DNA of 64,000 nt from Pseudomonas sp. Irchel s3b2 (lineage in GTDB: Bacteria; Pseudomonadota; Gammaproteobacteria; Pseudomonadales; Pseudomonadaceae), in the NCBI RefSeq assembly GCF_900187445.1, contig NZ_FYEB01000002.1:399511-463510 (forward strand), given 5' to 3'. Under the pieces are notes generated by a model that worked only from the letters and a program-made list of their open reading frames with translations, was not told the DNA's origin and searched no databases. The position numbers and the translations under genes were made by a program. Positions 28,213 to 37,060 of the stretch are shown piece by piece (position 1 is the first letter of the stretch; the number at the start of each line of letters is the position of its first letter).

Positions 28213-30219
28213 ATGAGTTCTGCCTCTCTAATAAAGACCCCACCCGAGAAGGTGACGGTCAACGGTTGGGTGTTCTACACCTCTACCGCGCTGATTCTGC
28301 TGTTGACCGCCATTCTGATCATCGCCCCGCAAGAGGCCGGCAGAATGCTCGGCATTGCCCAGGCCTGGTTGTCCCGCAGCTTCGGCTGGTACTACATGGT
28401 GGTGATCGCCGCTTATCTGGTTTTTGTGGTTGGCCTGGCGTTTTCGTCCTACGGCAAACTCAAACTGGGCAGCAAGGACGACACCCCGGATTTCAGCTAC
28501 GGCGCTTGGGCGGGGATGCTGTTCTCGTCGGGTATCGGCATCTCGTTGTTGTACTTCGGTGCTTCCGAGCCGCTGGACCACTATTTCAATCCGCCGGAAG
28601 GCGTGGCCGGCAGCAACCTTGCGGCCCGTCAGGCGGTGCAACTGACATTCCTGCATTGGGGCCTGCATGGTTGGGCGATCTACGCACTGGTCGGCTTGGC
28701 CGTGGCGTACTTTGCTTACCGTCATAACCAGCCGCTGGCGTTGCGGTCGGCGTTGTATCCGCTGGTCGGCGAGCGTTGGGTCAAAGGCGCGGCCGGTCAT
28801 GCGGTGGACGGCTTCGGCATGTTCGTGACCCTGCTGGGGCTGGTGACGAACCTGGGGATCGGTTCGCTGCAAGTGTCGTCGGGGCTGGAAAACCTGTTCG
28901 GCATGGAACACAGCAATACCAACCTGCTGATCGTGATCATCGTGATGAGCACCGTGGCGACTATCGCCGCCGTGTCTGGCGTGGAAAACGGCATTCGTCG
29001 TCTGTCCAACCTGAACATCGTGCTGTTCAGCGGTCTGCTGATTTTCGTGCTGTTGTTTGGTCCGACCCTGCACCTGCTCAACGGCTTTGTGCAGAACATC
29101 GGCGACTACCTGAACGGTGCGGTGCTGAAGACTTTTGATCTCTATGTGTATGAAGGCGACAGTGAGAAGTCCGACCGCTGGTTGGGCCTGTGGACTCTGT
29201 TCTACTGGGCCTGGTGGATTTCCTGGGCACCATTCGTAGGCATGTTCATCGCGCGTATTTCCCGTGGTCGCACGGTGCGTGAACTGGTGGCCGGCGTGCT
29301 CCTGATTCCGCTGGGCTTCACCCTGGCATGGCTGTCGATCTTCGGTAACTCGGCCCTGGACCTGGTGATGAACCATGGGGCGGTGGAACTGGGGAAGACG
29401 GCGCTGGAACAGCCGTCAATGGCGATCTACCAGTTGCTTGAGCATTACCCGGCGTCGAAGATCGTGATCGGCGTGTCGATCTTTGTCGGTTTCGTGCTGT
29501 TCCTGACCCCGGCGGACTCCGGCGCGGTGATGATGGCCAACCTTTCGTGCAAGGGCGGCAACGTTGACGAAGATGCACCGCACTGGCTGCGGATTTTCTG
29601 GTCGGCAGTGATCACTCTGGTGACCATCGGTCTGCTGTTCGCCGGTAACTTCGAAGCCATGCAAACCATGGTGGTACTGGCCGGTCTGCCGTTCTCTGTG
29701 GTGCTGGTGTTCTTCATGTTTGGCTTGCACAAGGCCATGCGCCAGGACGTGCAAATCGAACAGGAGCAAGCGGAGCTGGCGGCGCGTGGTCGTCGTGGTT
29801 TCAGCGAGCGCCTGACCCAGCTGGATCTGCAACCGAGCCAGTCGATCGTTCAGCGTTTCATGGACAAGCAAGTCAGCCCGGCGCTGGAAGATGCGGCTGT
29901 GCAATTGCGTGCTCAGGGTCTGGATGTGCAGACGTTGCTGGGCAAGTCGAAACGCTGCATGGGCGTACGGATCGAGATGGAAGAGGGCAACCCTTTTGTC
30001 TACGAAGTGAGCCTGGACGGTTATCTGGCGGCGGCGAGTGACACGGTGTCTGCTGAAAGCGCTGATGAGCCGCGCGCACGTTACTACCGCGCCGAGGTGT
30101 ACCTGCACAACGGCAGCCAGGATTACGACTTGATGGGCTTCACTCAGGATCAGATCACCCGTGACGTGCTCGATCAGTTTGAAAGCCATCGGCAGCTGCT
30201 TGGCCGGGTTTATAGCTAA
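28213..30219 (+). CDS. betT: Choline transporter BetT (BCCT family)
   Basis: Proton-coupled, high-affinity choline uptake system of the inner membrane; 668 residues with about 12 transmembrane helices. The BCCT signature is visible in WTLFYWAWWISWAPFVGMFIARISRGRTVREL (about 320-350). A cytosolic C-terminal extension of about 150 residues (from about 515) is present, as in osmoregulated BetT of E. coli and P. syringae. The ATG at 28213 gives MSSASLIKTPPEKVTVNG, matching relatives; the upstream ATG at 28114 is not expected. Divergent from betI and ended by a bidirectional terminator. Confidence 0.95.
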   Translation: MSSASLIKTPPEKVTVNGWVFYTSTALILLLTAILIIAPQEAGRMLGIAQAWLSRSFGWYYMVVIAAYLVFVVGLAFSSYGKLKLGSKDDTPDFSYGAWAGMLFSSGIGISLLYFGASEPLDHYFNPPEGVAGSNLAARQAVQLTFLHWGLHGWAIYALVGLAVAYFAYRHNQPLALRSALYPLVGERWVKGAAGHAVDGFGMFVTLLGLVTNLGIGSLQVSSGLENLFGMEHSNTNLLIVIIVMSTVATIAAVSGVENGIRRLSNLNIVLFSGLLIFVLLFGPTLHLLNGFVQNIGDYLNGAVLKTFDLYVYEGDSEKSDRWLGLWTLFYWAWWISWAPFVGMFIARISRGRTVRELVAGVLLIPLGFTLAWLSIFGNSALDLVMNHGAVELGKTALEQPSMAIYQLLEHYPASKIVIGVSIFVGFVLFLTPADSGAVMMANLSCKGGNVDEDAPHWLRIFWSAVITLVTIGLLFAGNFEAMQTMVVLAGLPFSVVLVFFMFGLHKAMRQDVQIEQEQAELAARGRRGFSERLTQLDLQPSQSIVQRFMDKQVSPALEDAAVQLRAQGLDVQTLLGKSKRCMGVRIEMEEGNPFVYEVSLDGYLAAASDTVSAESADEPRARYYRAEVYLHNGSQDYDLMGFTQDQITRDVLDQFESHRQLLGRVYS

Positions 30220-30260
30220 GTTGTGAGTGGCGCGGTGTTCCAGTGACACCGCGTCGTATT

Positions 30261-30354
30261 CTTCGCGGGCAAGCCTCGCTCCTACAGGTTTGTGGTTGAA
30301 TCATAAATAGGTGATCAACCGAAAACCTGTAGGAGCGAGGCTTGCCCGCGAAGG
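30261..30354. repeat. REP pair
   Basis: CTTCGCGGGCAAGCCTCGCT and inverted GTAGGAGCGAGGCTTGCCCG, with a second inverted CAGGTTT / AAACCTG set inside, between convergent betT and choV. Confidence 0.87.
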
Positions 30355-30396
30355 GGCCATCAGCCGCACAGCTGCATACCCCGATATCCCGCAAAC

Positions 30397-30427
30397 AAAA
30401 ACGCCGCGATCATCTCGCGGCGTTTTT
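30397..30427. terminator. Bidirectional rho-independent terminator between betT and choV
   Basis: AAAAACGCCGCGA and TCGCGGCGTTTTT form an 8-bp GC-rich stem with A/T tails on both sides, serving convergent transcripts from both flanks. Confidence 0.92.
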
Positions 30428-30441
30428 GTGTCTGCTGCTTC

Positions 30442-31620
30442 TTACCCCAGGTTCTTGCCGAGCAGCGCGTGATACAGCTCGCTGTCGCCAAGAATCCCCA
30501 CCACATGATTGTTGTCGTGCAGCACCAGCTTGTTACCGGTTTGATAACGAATCTGCAGCGCATCGCGCATGCCGATGTTGGAGTCCACCAGCGTTGGCCG
30601 ACGCCCCAAACCTTCAACCGCTTGCCCCGGTATCCAGTTCTGCAGGTCCAGGCTCGAGCCGTTCTGGCGTGCGCCTTTGATGGTGTTGCCTTCGGCCAGG
30701 TCCAGCCACGAATCGCCCCCCGGATCCAGGCACACCGAACCGTTGATGCGTTTGCACTTGTCCAAGGTGCGCATCAGGCTTCGACCGCACAATACGTTCA
30801 GCGGGTTGGTGTGAGCGACGAAGGTGCGCACGTAATCGTCCGCAGGGTTGAGGACGATTTCTTCCGGCTTGCTGTACTGGATGATCCGGCCGTCTTTCAT
30901 GATCGCGATACGGCTGCCGAGCTTCAGGGCTTCATCGAGGTCGTGGCTCACGAAGACGATGGTTTTGCTGAGCTTGCGTTGCAGTTCCAGCAGTTCGTCT
31001 TGCAGGCCTTGGCGGATCAGCGGGTCGAGGGCCGAGAACGGTTCGTCCATCAGCAGAATGTCAGCGTCCATCGCCAGTGCGCGGGCCAGGCCCACACGCT
31101 GTTGCATACCGCCGGAAAGCTCATCGGGTTTCTTGTTGCGCCATTGGGTCAGGCCCACCAGTTCGAGTTTTTCATCGACCAGTTTTTTCCGTTCCTTCTC
31201 CGGCCGGCCCTGCATCTCCAGACCGAAGCTGATGTTCTCGCGCACCGTCAGCCAAGGCATCAGGGCGAACTTCTGGAACACCATCGCAATGCGCTTGGTG
31301 CGCATCATTTTCAGTTCCGCCGGGGTGCAGGAAGCGATGTCGATCTGCTTGCCTTCGTGCTCGACGAACAACTTGCCACGGCTGACAGTGTTGAGGCCGT
31401 TGATGCAGCGCAACAGGCTGGACTTGCCGGAGCCGGAAAGGCCCATCAGTACGCAGATCTCGCCTTTCTCGATGTCCAGGCTGGCTTTTTCGACACCGAC
31501 GATTTGCCCGGTTTTTTTCAGGATCTCGTTGCGGGTCATACCCTCGTCGAGGAGTTTAAGGGCCGCGCGCGGATCTTTTGAGAAGATCACGTCCACGTCT
31601 TCGAAGCGAATAATGCTCAT
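30442..31620 (-). CDS. choV: Choline/betaine ABC transporter ATPase
   Basis: A 392-residue ATP-binding subunit (CbcV/ChoV, ProV-like). Walker A GLSGSGKSS, Q-loop region, signature LSGGMQQRVGLARALA and Walker B ILLMDEPFSALDP are all present in residues about 30-260. The C-terminal part (about 280-392) has tandem CBS-like sequence (TLVDSNIGMRDALQIRYQTGNKLVLHDNNHVVGILGD) as in ProV, where it senses ionic strength. The start overlaps the end of choW by 4 bases. Together with ChoW and ChoX it imports choline and probably glycine betaine or carnitine. Confidence 0.95.
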   Translation of the reverse strand: MSIIRFEDVDVIFSKDPRAALKLLDEGMTRNEILKKTGQIVGVEKASLDIEKGEICVLMGLSGSGKSSLLRCINGLNTVSRGKLFVEHEGKQIDIASCTPAELKMMRTKRIAMVFQKFALMPWLTVRENISFGLEMQGRPEKERKKLVDEKLELVGLTQWRNKKPDELSGGMQQRVGLARALAMDADILLMDEPFSALDPLIRQGLQDELLELQRKLSKTIVFVSHDLDEALKLGSRIAIMKDGRIIQYSKPEEIVLNPADDYVRTFVAHTNPLNVLCGRSLMRTLDKCKRINGSVCLDPGGDSWLDLAEGNTIKGARQNGSSLDLQNWIPGQAVEGLGRRPTLVDSNIGMRDALQIRYQTGNKLVLHDNNHVVGILGDSELYHALLGKNLG

Positions 31621-32462
31621 GCGTCACCCCCTACTTTGGCGTCGGGTTGTTTGCAGATACGGTCGAGCATGATCGCCAGCAGTACGATCGCCAGGCCTGC
31701 TTCGAAGCCCAGTGCGATATCAGCAGTGTTCAGTGCGTTGACCACGGGTTTGCCCAGGCCGTCGGCGCCCACCAGTGCCGCAATCACCACCATCGACAAC
31801 GACAGCATGATGCACTGGGTGATACCGGCCGCGATGCTTGGCATGGCGTGGGGCAGTTCAATCCGTGAAAGCAGTTGACGGCGCGAACAGCCGAAGGCTT
31901 TGCCGGCGTCCATCAATTCCTGCGGAACATCGCGAATACCCAGGTAGGTCAGGCGGATAGGCGCGGCAATCGCGAACACCACCGTCGAGATCAGACCCGG
32001 GACCACACCCAGACCGAAAAGGGTCAGGGTAGGAATGAGGTACACGAAGGTCGGCACGGTCTGCATCAGATCGAGCACCGGCCGCATCACTGTGTAGAAC
32101 ATCGGTTTGTGCGCGGCGACGATGCCCAACGGCACGCCGATCAGCACGCACACCAGGGTGGCGAACAACACCTGGGCGAGGGTTTCCATGGTTTCCTGCC
32201 AGTACCCCAGATTGAGGATCAGCAGAAAGGAGGCGATGACGAAAACGGTCAGGCCCCATTTGCGTTGGATGAAGTGTGCCAGTAGCGCGATGAGGCCGAT
32301 CAATGCCAGCGGGTTGAACCAGGTCAGCGCAAAAGTCACGCCGTGGATCATCGTTTCCAGTGACACGGCGATTGCGTCGAAGGTGCTGGCGCCGTTTTGC
32401 GTCAACCATTCAACGAAGCCCGCGATGTACTGGCCTAAAGGTATTTTCTGATCAATCAGCAT
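31617..32462 (-). CDS. choW: Choline/betaine ABC transporter permease
   Basis: A 281-residue inner-membrane permease with about six to seven helices and the binding-protein-dependent transport (EAA-like) loop GIRDVPQELMDAGKAFGCSRRQLLSRIELPHAMPSIAAG (about 175-215). The start MLIDQKIPLGQYIAGFVEWL at 32462 matches relatives; an ATG at 32480 would add six residues. Both have weak ribosome sites. choX lies just upstream on the same strand and choV overlaps downstream, forming a choXWV operon. Confidence 0.94.
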   Translation of the reverse strand: MLIDQKIPLGQYIAGFVEWLTQNGASTFDAIAVSLETMIHGVTFALTWFNPLALIGLIALLAHFIQRKWGLTVFVIASFLLILNLGYWQETMETLAQVLFATLVCVLIGVPLGIVAAHKPMFYTVMRPVLDLMQTVPTFVYLIPTLTLFGLGVVPGLISTVVFAIAAPIRLTYLGIRDVPQELMDAGKAFGCSRRQLLSRIELPHAMPSIAAGITQCIMLSLSMVVIAALVGADGLGKPVVNALNTADIALGFEAGLAIVLLAIMLDRICKQPDAKVGGDA

Positions 32463-32530
32463 GGTAGTGAACGTCCGCATGCAAGGAAATAAACAGCCCG
32501 GACGAGCGAACTCGCCCGGCGTAAGCGATT

Positions 32531-33478
32531 TTACTGTGCGAGCTTGGCTTTCACGGCCTCCAGGCCAGGTTTACCGTCAATGGTGGTTACGCCAGCAAGC
32601 CAGGTATCGAGCACCTGTGGATTCTTTTTCAGCCAGGCCTTGGCGGCCGCGTCAGGCTTCATTTTGTCGTCCAGGACGTTGCCCATCAGCGTGCTTTCCA
32701 TGTCGAGGGTAAAGACCAGGTTTTTCAGCAACTGACCCACGTTGCTGCACTCCTGTGCGTAACCCTTGCGGGTGTTGGTGTAGATGGTCGCCTGGCCGAA
32801 GTTCGGGCCGAAGTATTCGTCGCCGCCGGTCAGGTACTTCATCTTGAATCGAGTGTTCATCGGGTGCGGCTCCCAGCCCAGGAACACCACGGCGGTGTTG
32901 CGGCGCTGGGCGCGATCGACTTGCGAGAGCATGCCTGCCTCGCTGGACTCGACCACCTTGAAGCCGGCGTCTTTCAGGCCGAAGGCGTTCTTGTCGATCA
33001 TGCTCTGGATCAGGCGGTTGCCGTCGTTACCCGGTTCGATGCCATAGATCTTGCCGTCGAGTTCTTTCTTGAACTTGGCGATGTCGGCAAAATCTTTCAG
33101 ACCTTTGTTATACAACTCTTCGGGGACGGCGAGTGTGTATTTTGCGTTTTCCAGATTAGCGCGCAGGGTGTCCACGGTGCCGGCATCGCGGTAGGCCTTG
33201 ATGTCGTTTTCCATGGTCGGCATCCAGTTGCCGAGGAACACGTCCATGTTCTTGCCGTCGGCCAGCGACTTGTAGGTCACCGGCACGGAAATCATCGTGG
33301 TTTTGGTCTTGTAGCCCAGGGCATCGAGAACGACGCTGGTGGTGGCGGTGGTGACGGTAATGTCCGTCCAGCCGACATCGGAGAAGTTTACGGTGCTGCA
33401 TTGGGCCGGTTCTGCGGCTTGAGCCAGAAACGGCAGACTCAGCATGGCGGCCAACAACAACGACGGGGAACCTTTCAT
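32531..33478 (-). CDS. choX: Choline-binding periplasmic protein
   Basis: A 315-residue solute-binding protein with signal peptide MKGSPSLLLAAMLSLPFLAQA|AEPAQC. The mature part (CSTVNFSDVGWTDITVTTATTSVVLDALGYKTKT) is typical of ProX/OpuAC-type quaternary-amine binders, with aromatic residues (W, Y) spread to form the ammonium cage. The ATG at 33478 is preceded by TAAGGAG about 10 bases upstream. First gene of choXWV. A pair of 21-bp-spaced direct repeats upstream is a probable GbdR site. It is similar to CaiX encoded at 41560-42504. Confidence 0.94.
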   Translation of the reverse strand: MKGSPSLLLAAMLSLPFLAQAAEPAQCSTVNFSDVGWTDITVTTATTSVVLDALGYKTKTTMISVPVTYKSLADGKNMDVFLGNWMPTMENDIKAYRDAGTVDTLRANLENAKYTLAVPEELYNKGLKDFADIAKFKKELDGKIYGIEPGNDGNRLIQSMIDKNAFGLKDAGFKVVESSEAGMLSQVDRAQRRNTAVVFLGWEPHPMNTRFKMKYLTGGDEYFGPNFGQATIYTNTRKGYAQECSNVGQLLKNLVFTLDMESTLMGNVLDDKMKPDAAAKAWLKKNPQVLDTWLAGVTTIDGKPGLEAVKAKLAQ

Positions 33479-33638
33479 AAGGGGCGACTCCTTAGTGTTT
33501 TTTTTGGCAGTGTTCCGACTGGACCACCGCACTTATCTGTTGCGGTTGGATGGCGTTTTGGAGACAGCTCTACCACGGCGCCGTGCAATCGAGTCGATAC
33601 GATCATGTACCAGTGAAAATCTGACGCCTACAGGGTGC

Positions 33639-33671
33639 GTCGTATCCAGTACAGGGATGGTCGCATCCAGT
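33639..33671. promoter_or_regulatory. Direct repeats GTCGYATCCAGT spaced 21 bp, probable GbdR site
   Basis: GTCGTATCCAGT at 33639 and GTCGCATCCAGT at 33660 differ at one base and are exactly 21 bp apart, i.e. two helical turns, the usual layout of AraC-family half-sites. GbdR is known to activate choX-type genes in P. aeruginosa; binding here is inferred. Confidence 0.6.
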
Positions 33672-33724
33672 GTCGGTGACGTCGTTTACAGCTTTTTTCG
33701 GCCCGTTTTGTCCCTCTGATCCGC

Positions 33725-33748
33725 AAAAAAACGCCGAAAACACGGCGT
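33725..33748 (-). terminator. Minus-strand terminator-like hairpin in the choX leader region
   Basis: Read on the minus strand: ACGCCG, loop TGTTTT, CGGCGT followed by six to seven T. It lies 247 bases upstream of choX in the sense direction, so it could end a leader or antisense transcript. Confidence 0.55.
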
Positions 33749-33915
33749 GTGAGACACGCGGCGCTGGTGGGCATGAGTGCGTCGGTGTGAGACGTCGAAC
33801 GACATGGCAAAAGCCTGATGATGCGGCCATCTCGGCGGATTGCAGCTTGAGCGTAGCAGCTCCGTCACTGGGCGCTTTTGCGCCTGGAGCAGGCACATCC
33901 AGGAGTTCAGCAGTA

Positions 33916-35292
33916 ATGGCTATCAGCGTTTTCGACCTGTTCAAAATCGGTATCGGCCCTTCCAGTTCGCACACCGTGGGGCCTATGCGCGCCGCGGCGC
34001 TGTTCGTGCAAGGTTTGCGTGAGCAAGGTCTTTTGGAGCAGGTGCGGCGCGTCGAAGTTCAGCTTTATGGGTCGCTCTCGGCTACCGGCATCGGTCACGG
34101 CAGCGACAACGCGGTGATCATGGGGTTGATGGGCGAGTGGCCGGACGCGATCGATCCGTCGCAAATCGGCATCCGCATCGAAGCCCTGCGTGAAACCGAC
34201 ACGCTGTTGCTCGACGGACGCTTGTCGGTCCCGTTCATCTGGGCCCGGGACATGCGCCTGATCGACGAAAACCTGCCGTTCCACCCCAACGCCATGACCC
34301 TGATTGTCGAAGGCGATCACGGCGAACTGCATCGCGACACCTACTATTCCATCGGCGGCGGTTTTGTCGTCGATGAGGCACAGGCTTCCAGCGGTGTGGT
34401 GGACCTGGATCGCACCGTGTTGCCATACGATTTCTCCAGCGCCGTCGAGCTGCTCAGTCTCTGCAAGCAGCACAACCTGCGCGTTGCAGAGCTGATGATG
34501 GCCAACGAGAAAGTCTGGCGCAGCGAAGAGGAAATCCGCGCCGGCCTGATGAAACTTTGGCGAGCGATGCAAGATTGCGTGGAGCAAGGCCTCAAGCACG
34601 AAGGCATCCTGCCTGGTGGCCTGAATGTGCGTCGTCGCGCAGCCAAACTGCACCGTAGCCTACAGGAGTTGAACAAGCCCAACGTGATCGGCTCGACGCT
34701 GAGCGCCATGGAGTGGGTCAACCTGTTCGCCTTGGCGGTCAACGAAGAAAACGCCGCCGGCGGGCGTATGGTTACGGCGCCGACCAACGGCGCGGCGGGG
34801 ATCATTCCGGCGGTGTTGCACTACTTTATGAAGTTCAGCGAGGCAGTGACCGACGCCAACGTGGTCGATTACTTCCTCAGTGCCGCGGCAGTAGGGATTC
34901 TGTGCAAGAAAAACGCCTCGATTTCCGGTGCCGAAGTCGGTTGCCAGGGCGAAGTCGGTTCGGCCTGCGCCATGGCGGCGGCCGGGTTGGCGGAGATTCT
35001 TGGTGCCACGCCGGAGCAACTGTGCAACGCGGCGGAAATCGGCCTGGAACACAACCTCGGCCTGACCTGCGATCCCGTTGGCGGGCTGGTACAAGTGCCG
35101 TGCATCGAGCGCAACGCGATTGCGGCGGTGAAAGCGATCAACGCGGCGCAGATGGCCCTGCGGGGCGACGGTCAGCACTTTATCTCGCTGGATCGGGTGA
35201 TCCGCACCATGCGTGATACCGGGGCCGACATGCACGACAAATATAAAGAGACATCGCGCGGTGGGTTGGCGGTTAGCGCGGTCGAGTGTTGA
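33916..35292 (+). CDS. sdaB: L-serine ammonia-lyase (serine dehydratase)
   Basis: Iron-sulfur enzyme deaminating L-serine to pyruvate; 458 residues, single chain with fused beta (about 1-155) and alpha (about 185-458) parts. N-terminal [24 protein letters not shown] is the family signature. Cysteines in [28 protein letters not shown] and [19 protein letters not shown] are positioned to bind the 4Fe-4S cluster. The start at 33916 is behind AGGAGTTC. Its place next to gbdR fits the final step of betaine catabolism (glycine to serine to pyruvate). Confidence 0.95.
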   Translation: MAISVFDLFKIGIGPSSSHTVGPMRAAALFVQGLREQGLLEQVRRVEVQLYGSLSATGIGHGSDNAVIMGLMGEWPDAIDPSQIGIRIEALRETDTLLLDGRLSVPFIWARDMRLIDENLPFHPNAMTLIVEGDHGELHRDTYYSIGGGFVVDEAQASSGVVDLDRTVLPYDFSSAVELLSLCKQHNLRVAELMMANEKVWRSEEEIRAGLMKLWRAMQDCVEQGLKHEGILPGGLNVRRRAAKLHRSLQELNKPNVIGSTLSAMEWVNLFALAVNEENAAGGRMVTAPTNGAAGIIPAVLHYFMKFSEAVTDANVVDYFLSAAAVGILCKKNASISGAEVGCQGEVGSACAMAAAGLAEILGATPEQLCNAAEIGLEHNLGLTCDPVGGLVQVPCIERNAIAAVKAINAAQMALRGDGQHFISLDRVIRTMRDTGADMHDKYKETSRGGLAVSAVEC

Positions 35293-35320
35293 GACCGCAT
35301 AACCCTATGGTGAAATGAAT

Positions 35321-35458
35321 CTCTGTGGCGAGGGAGCTTGCTCCCGCTCAGCTGCGCAGCAGCCGCAAACTCAGTGAATGGGGTCTATCTGAAAGTTTGC
35401 GGTTGTAGGTTTTAGGGCCGCTTCGCGCCCCAGCGGGAGCAAGCTCCCTCGCCACAGA
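35321..35458. repeat. Long inverted repeat (CTGTGGCGAGGGAGCTTGCTCCCGC type)
   Basis: CTGTGGCGAGGGAGCTTGCT at the left and GCAAGCTCCCTCGCCACAG at the right bracket about 95 bases. A further Pseudomonas repeat family, single copy in this window. Confidence 0.88.
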
Positions 35459-35792
35459 AAGCTCATCTGACAAAGAAAACCAGTCAAAACTGCGCACCAA
35501 ATGAACACCCGCACCAAAACGCGCCACGTTTTAGCGCGTCGCAAACAGGTAAGCCTCTTTCCCCCGGCAGGGGATCCAATTCGAGCCTGACCGTTCGTCA
35601 CCCGTGCTTGCGGTGACACTCTCCCCTGGAGCGTCGAAGCCCTGTTCCCACAAGTGCTACCGATTTGCTCACAGGCAACGGGGTAGCGGGTTTGCTGCCT
35701 CTAATGGCACTTATGACCTCTTATCTCTGCGCGCCATATCTAGACGCATCGCGACGTCGTTTTCAGGAGTTATTGAACACGTATTCAAATTT

Positions 35793-35808
35793 AGGCATGG
35801 CAATTGCT
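35793..35808 (+). promoter_or_regulatory. Sigma-54 promoter for gbdR
   Basis: AGGCATGGCAATTGCT: GG and GC dinucleotides exactly 10 bases apart, with GGCA and TTGC matching the -24/-12 consensus and one mismatch in the GGCACG block. A transcript would start near 35819, about 85 bases before gbdR. gbdR in P. aeruginosa is reported to be under RpoN with NtrC/CbrB. Confidence 0.7.
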
Positions 35809-35904
35809 CTGTCATTACAAAGCCCGTCTCCCACGCGAGAACGATGGCAATAAAAAGAGCCTCCGCCTGAGGCCATCACCCGCTTTGTGTGAGGAGATAC
35901 CGCG

Positions 35905-37008
35905 ATGACGACGTTCAACTCCGGGGCCCAACCCCAGAACCGTGCGCCTCAATCCATCGGCTTTTTGCTGCTGGACAATTTCACGCTTATTTCTCTGGCC
36001 TCTGCAGTAGAACCTCTGCGCATGGCCAACCAATTGTCCGGCCGCGAGCTGTATCGCTGGACCACACTCACCGTCGATGGCGGTCAGGTCTGGGCCAGTG
36101 ACGGTCTGCAGATCACCCCCGACGCCTCCATGCACAAAGCGCCGCCCCTGGATACCGTCATTGTCTGCGGCGGTATCGGCATCCAGCGCACCGTAACCCG
36201 CGAGCACGTGTCGTGGCTGCAAAGCCAGGCGCGTCAGTCTCGTCGTCTCGGCGCGGTCTGCACCGGCAGCTGGGCGCTGGCCTGTGCTGGCCTGCTGGAT
36301 GGTTTCGACTGCAGCGTGCACTGGGAATGCCTGGCGGCGATGCAGGAAGCTTTCCCGCGGGTGGCCATGAGCACCCGGTTGTTCACCCTGGACCGTAACC
36401 GCTTCACCAGTTCCGGCGGCACCGCGCCGCTGGACATGATGTTGCACCTGATCAGCCGCGATCATGGTCGTGAACTGTCCGCTGCGATCTCGGAAATGTT
36501 TGTCTACGAGCGCATCCGCAACGAGCAGGATCACCAGCGCGTGCCGCTCAAGCACATGCTCGGCACCAACCAGCCGAAGTTGCAGGAAATCGTGGCGCTG
36601 ATGGAAGCCAACCTCGAAGAGCCGATCGATCTCGACGAACTGGCGGTGTATGTCGCTGTTTCGCGTCGTCAGCTGGAGCGGCTGTTCCAGAAGTACCTGC
36701 ACTGCTCGCCGTCGCGTTACTACCTGAAGCTGCGCCTGATCCGCGCCCGGCAGTTGCTCAAGCAAACGCCGATGTCGATCATCGAAGTGGCGTCGGTGTG
36801 CGGTTTCGTGTCCACGCCGCACTTCTCCAAGTGCTACCGCGAATACTTTGGCATTCCGCCGCGTGACGAGCGCGTGGGTTCCAACACCACGCAACAAGTG
36901 GCGATGATGCCGCTGCCGCAAGCACTGGTGCTGTCGCCGCTGTCCGGGCCGCTGTCGGCGTTGAGCCAGGCGCGCAATGAGTCGACGTTTGCCAGCGTAA
37001 GGCTCTAA
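35905..37008 (+). CDS. gbdR: GbdR, activator of glycine betaine/dimethylglycine catabolism
   Basis: A 367-residue GlxA-type AraC regulator. An N-terminal DJ-1/PfpI-like domain (about 15-190; SIGFLLLDNFTLISLASAVEPLRMAN, GAVCTGSWALACAGLLDG) senses glycine betaine or dimethylglycine. Two C-terminal AraC helix-turn-helix motifs follow (about 225-325; LDELAVYVAVSRRQLERLFQKYL and SIIEVASVCGFVSTPHFSKCYREYFGIPP). GAGGAGAT lies before the ATG. It sits beside sdaB and choX as in P. aeruginosa and is expected to activate gbc, dgc, cho and sda genes in this window. Confidence 0.95.
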   Translation: MTTFNSGAQPQNRAPQSIGFLLLDNFTLISLASAVEPLRMANQLSGRELYRWTTLTVDGGQVWASDGLQITPDASMHKAPPLDTVIVCGGIGIQRTVTREHVSWLQSQARQSRRLGAVCTGSWALACAGLLDGFDCSVHWECLAAMQEAFPRVAMSTRLFTLDRNRFTSSGGTAPLDMMLHLISRDHGRELSAAISEMFVYERIRNEQDHQRVPLKHMLGTNQPKLQEIVALMEANLEEPIDLDELAVYVAVSRRQLERLFQKYLHCSPSRYYLKLRLIRARQLLKQTPMSIIEVASVCGFVSTPHFSKCYREYFGIPPRDERVGSNTTQQVAMMPLPQALVLSPLSGPLSALSQARNESTFASVRL

Positions 37009-37014
37009 TGCTCT

Positions 37015-37045
37015 GATCGTTCCCACGCAGAGCGTGGGAACGATC
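37015..37045. repeat. 31-bp palindrome (GATCGTTCCCACGC type)
   Basis: GATCGTTCCCACGC, centre AGA, GCGTGGGAACGATC with a one-pair mismatch-free fold. It begins 6 bases after the gbdR stop and may act as a 3' hairpin for gbdR and for the convergent small gene. Confidence 0.85.
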
Positions 37046-37060
37046 ATGGCGAGGCGGTAC

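Larger units (their letters stand above)
33479..33915. other. choX-sdaB divergent control region
   Basis: 437 bases without a gene. It holds the direct repeats at 33639-33671, a minus-strand terminator-like hairpin at 33725-33748, and two copies of GTGTGAGAC (33747, 33785). It should contain promoters for choX and sdaB. Confidence 0.6.
35293..35904. other. sdaB-gbdR intergenic region
   Basis: 612 bases without a supported gene. The first part is a long repeat (35321-35458); the last part carries the sigma-54 promoter at 35793-35808 and an A-rich leader with a GCCTC/GAGGC mini-hairpin at 35859-35873. The middle (35460-35790) should hold enhancer sites, but none was identified. Confidence 0.6.

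Noticed and set aside
33750..33915. Glycine riboswitch in front of sdaB
   Set aside because: Considered because of serine/glycine metabolism, but none of the conserved glycine-aptamer segments could be found.
35665..35853. Open frame of 62 codons (MLTGNGVAGLLPLMALMTSYLCAPYLD...) between sdaB and gbdR
   Set aside because: It covers the sigma-54 promoter of gbdR, has no good ribosome site and resembles no family; regulatory DNA is the better reading.
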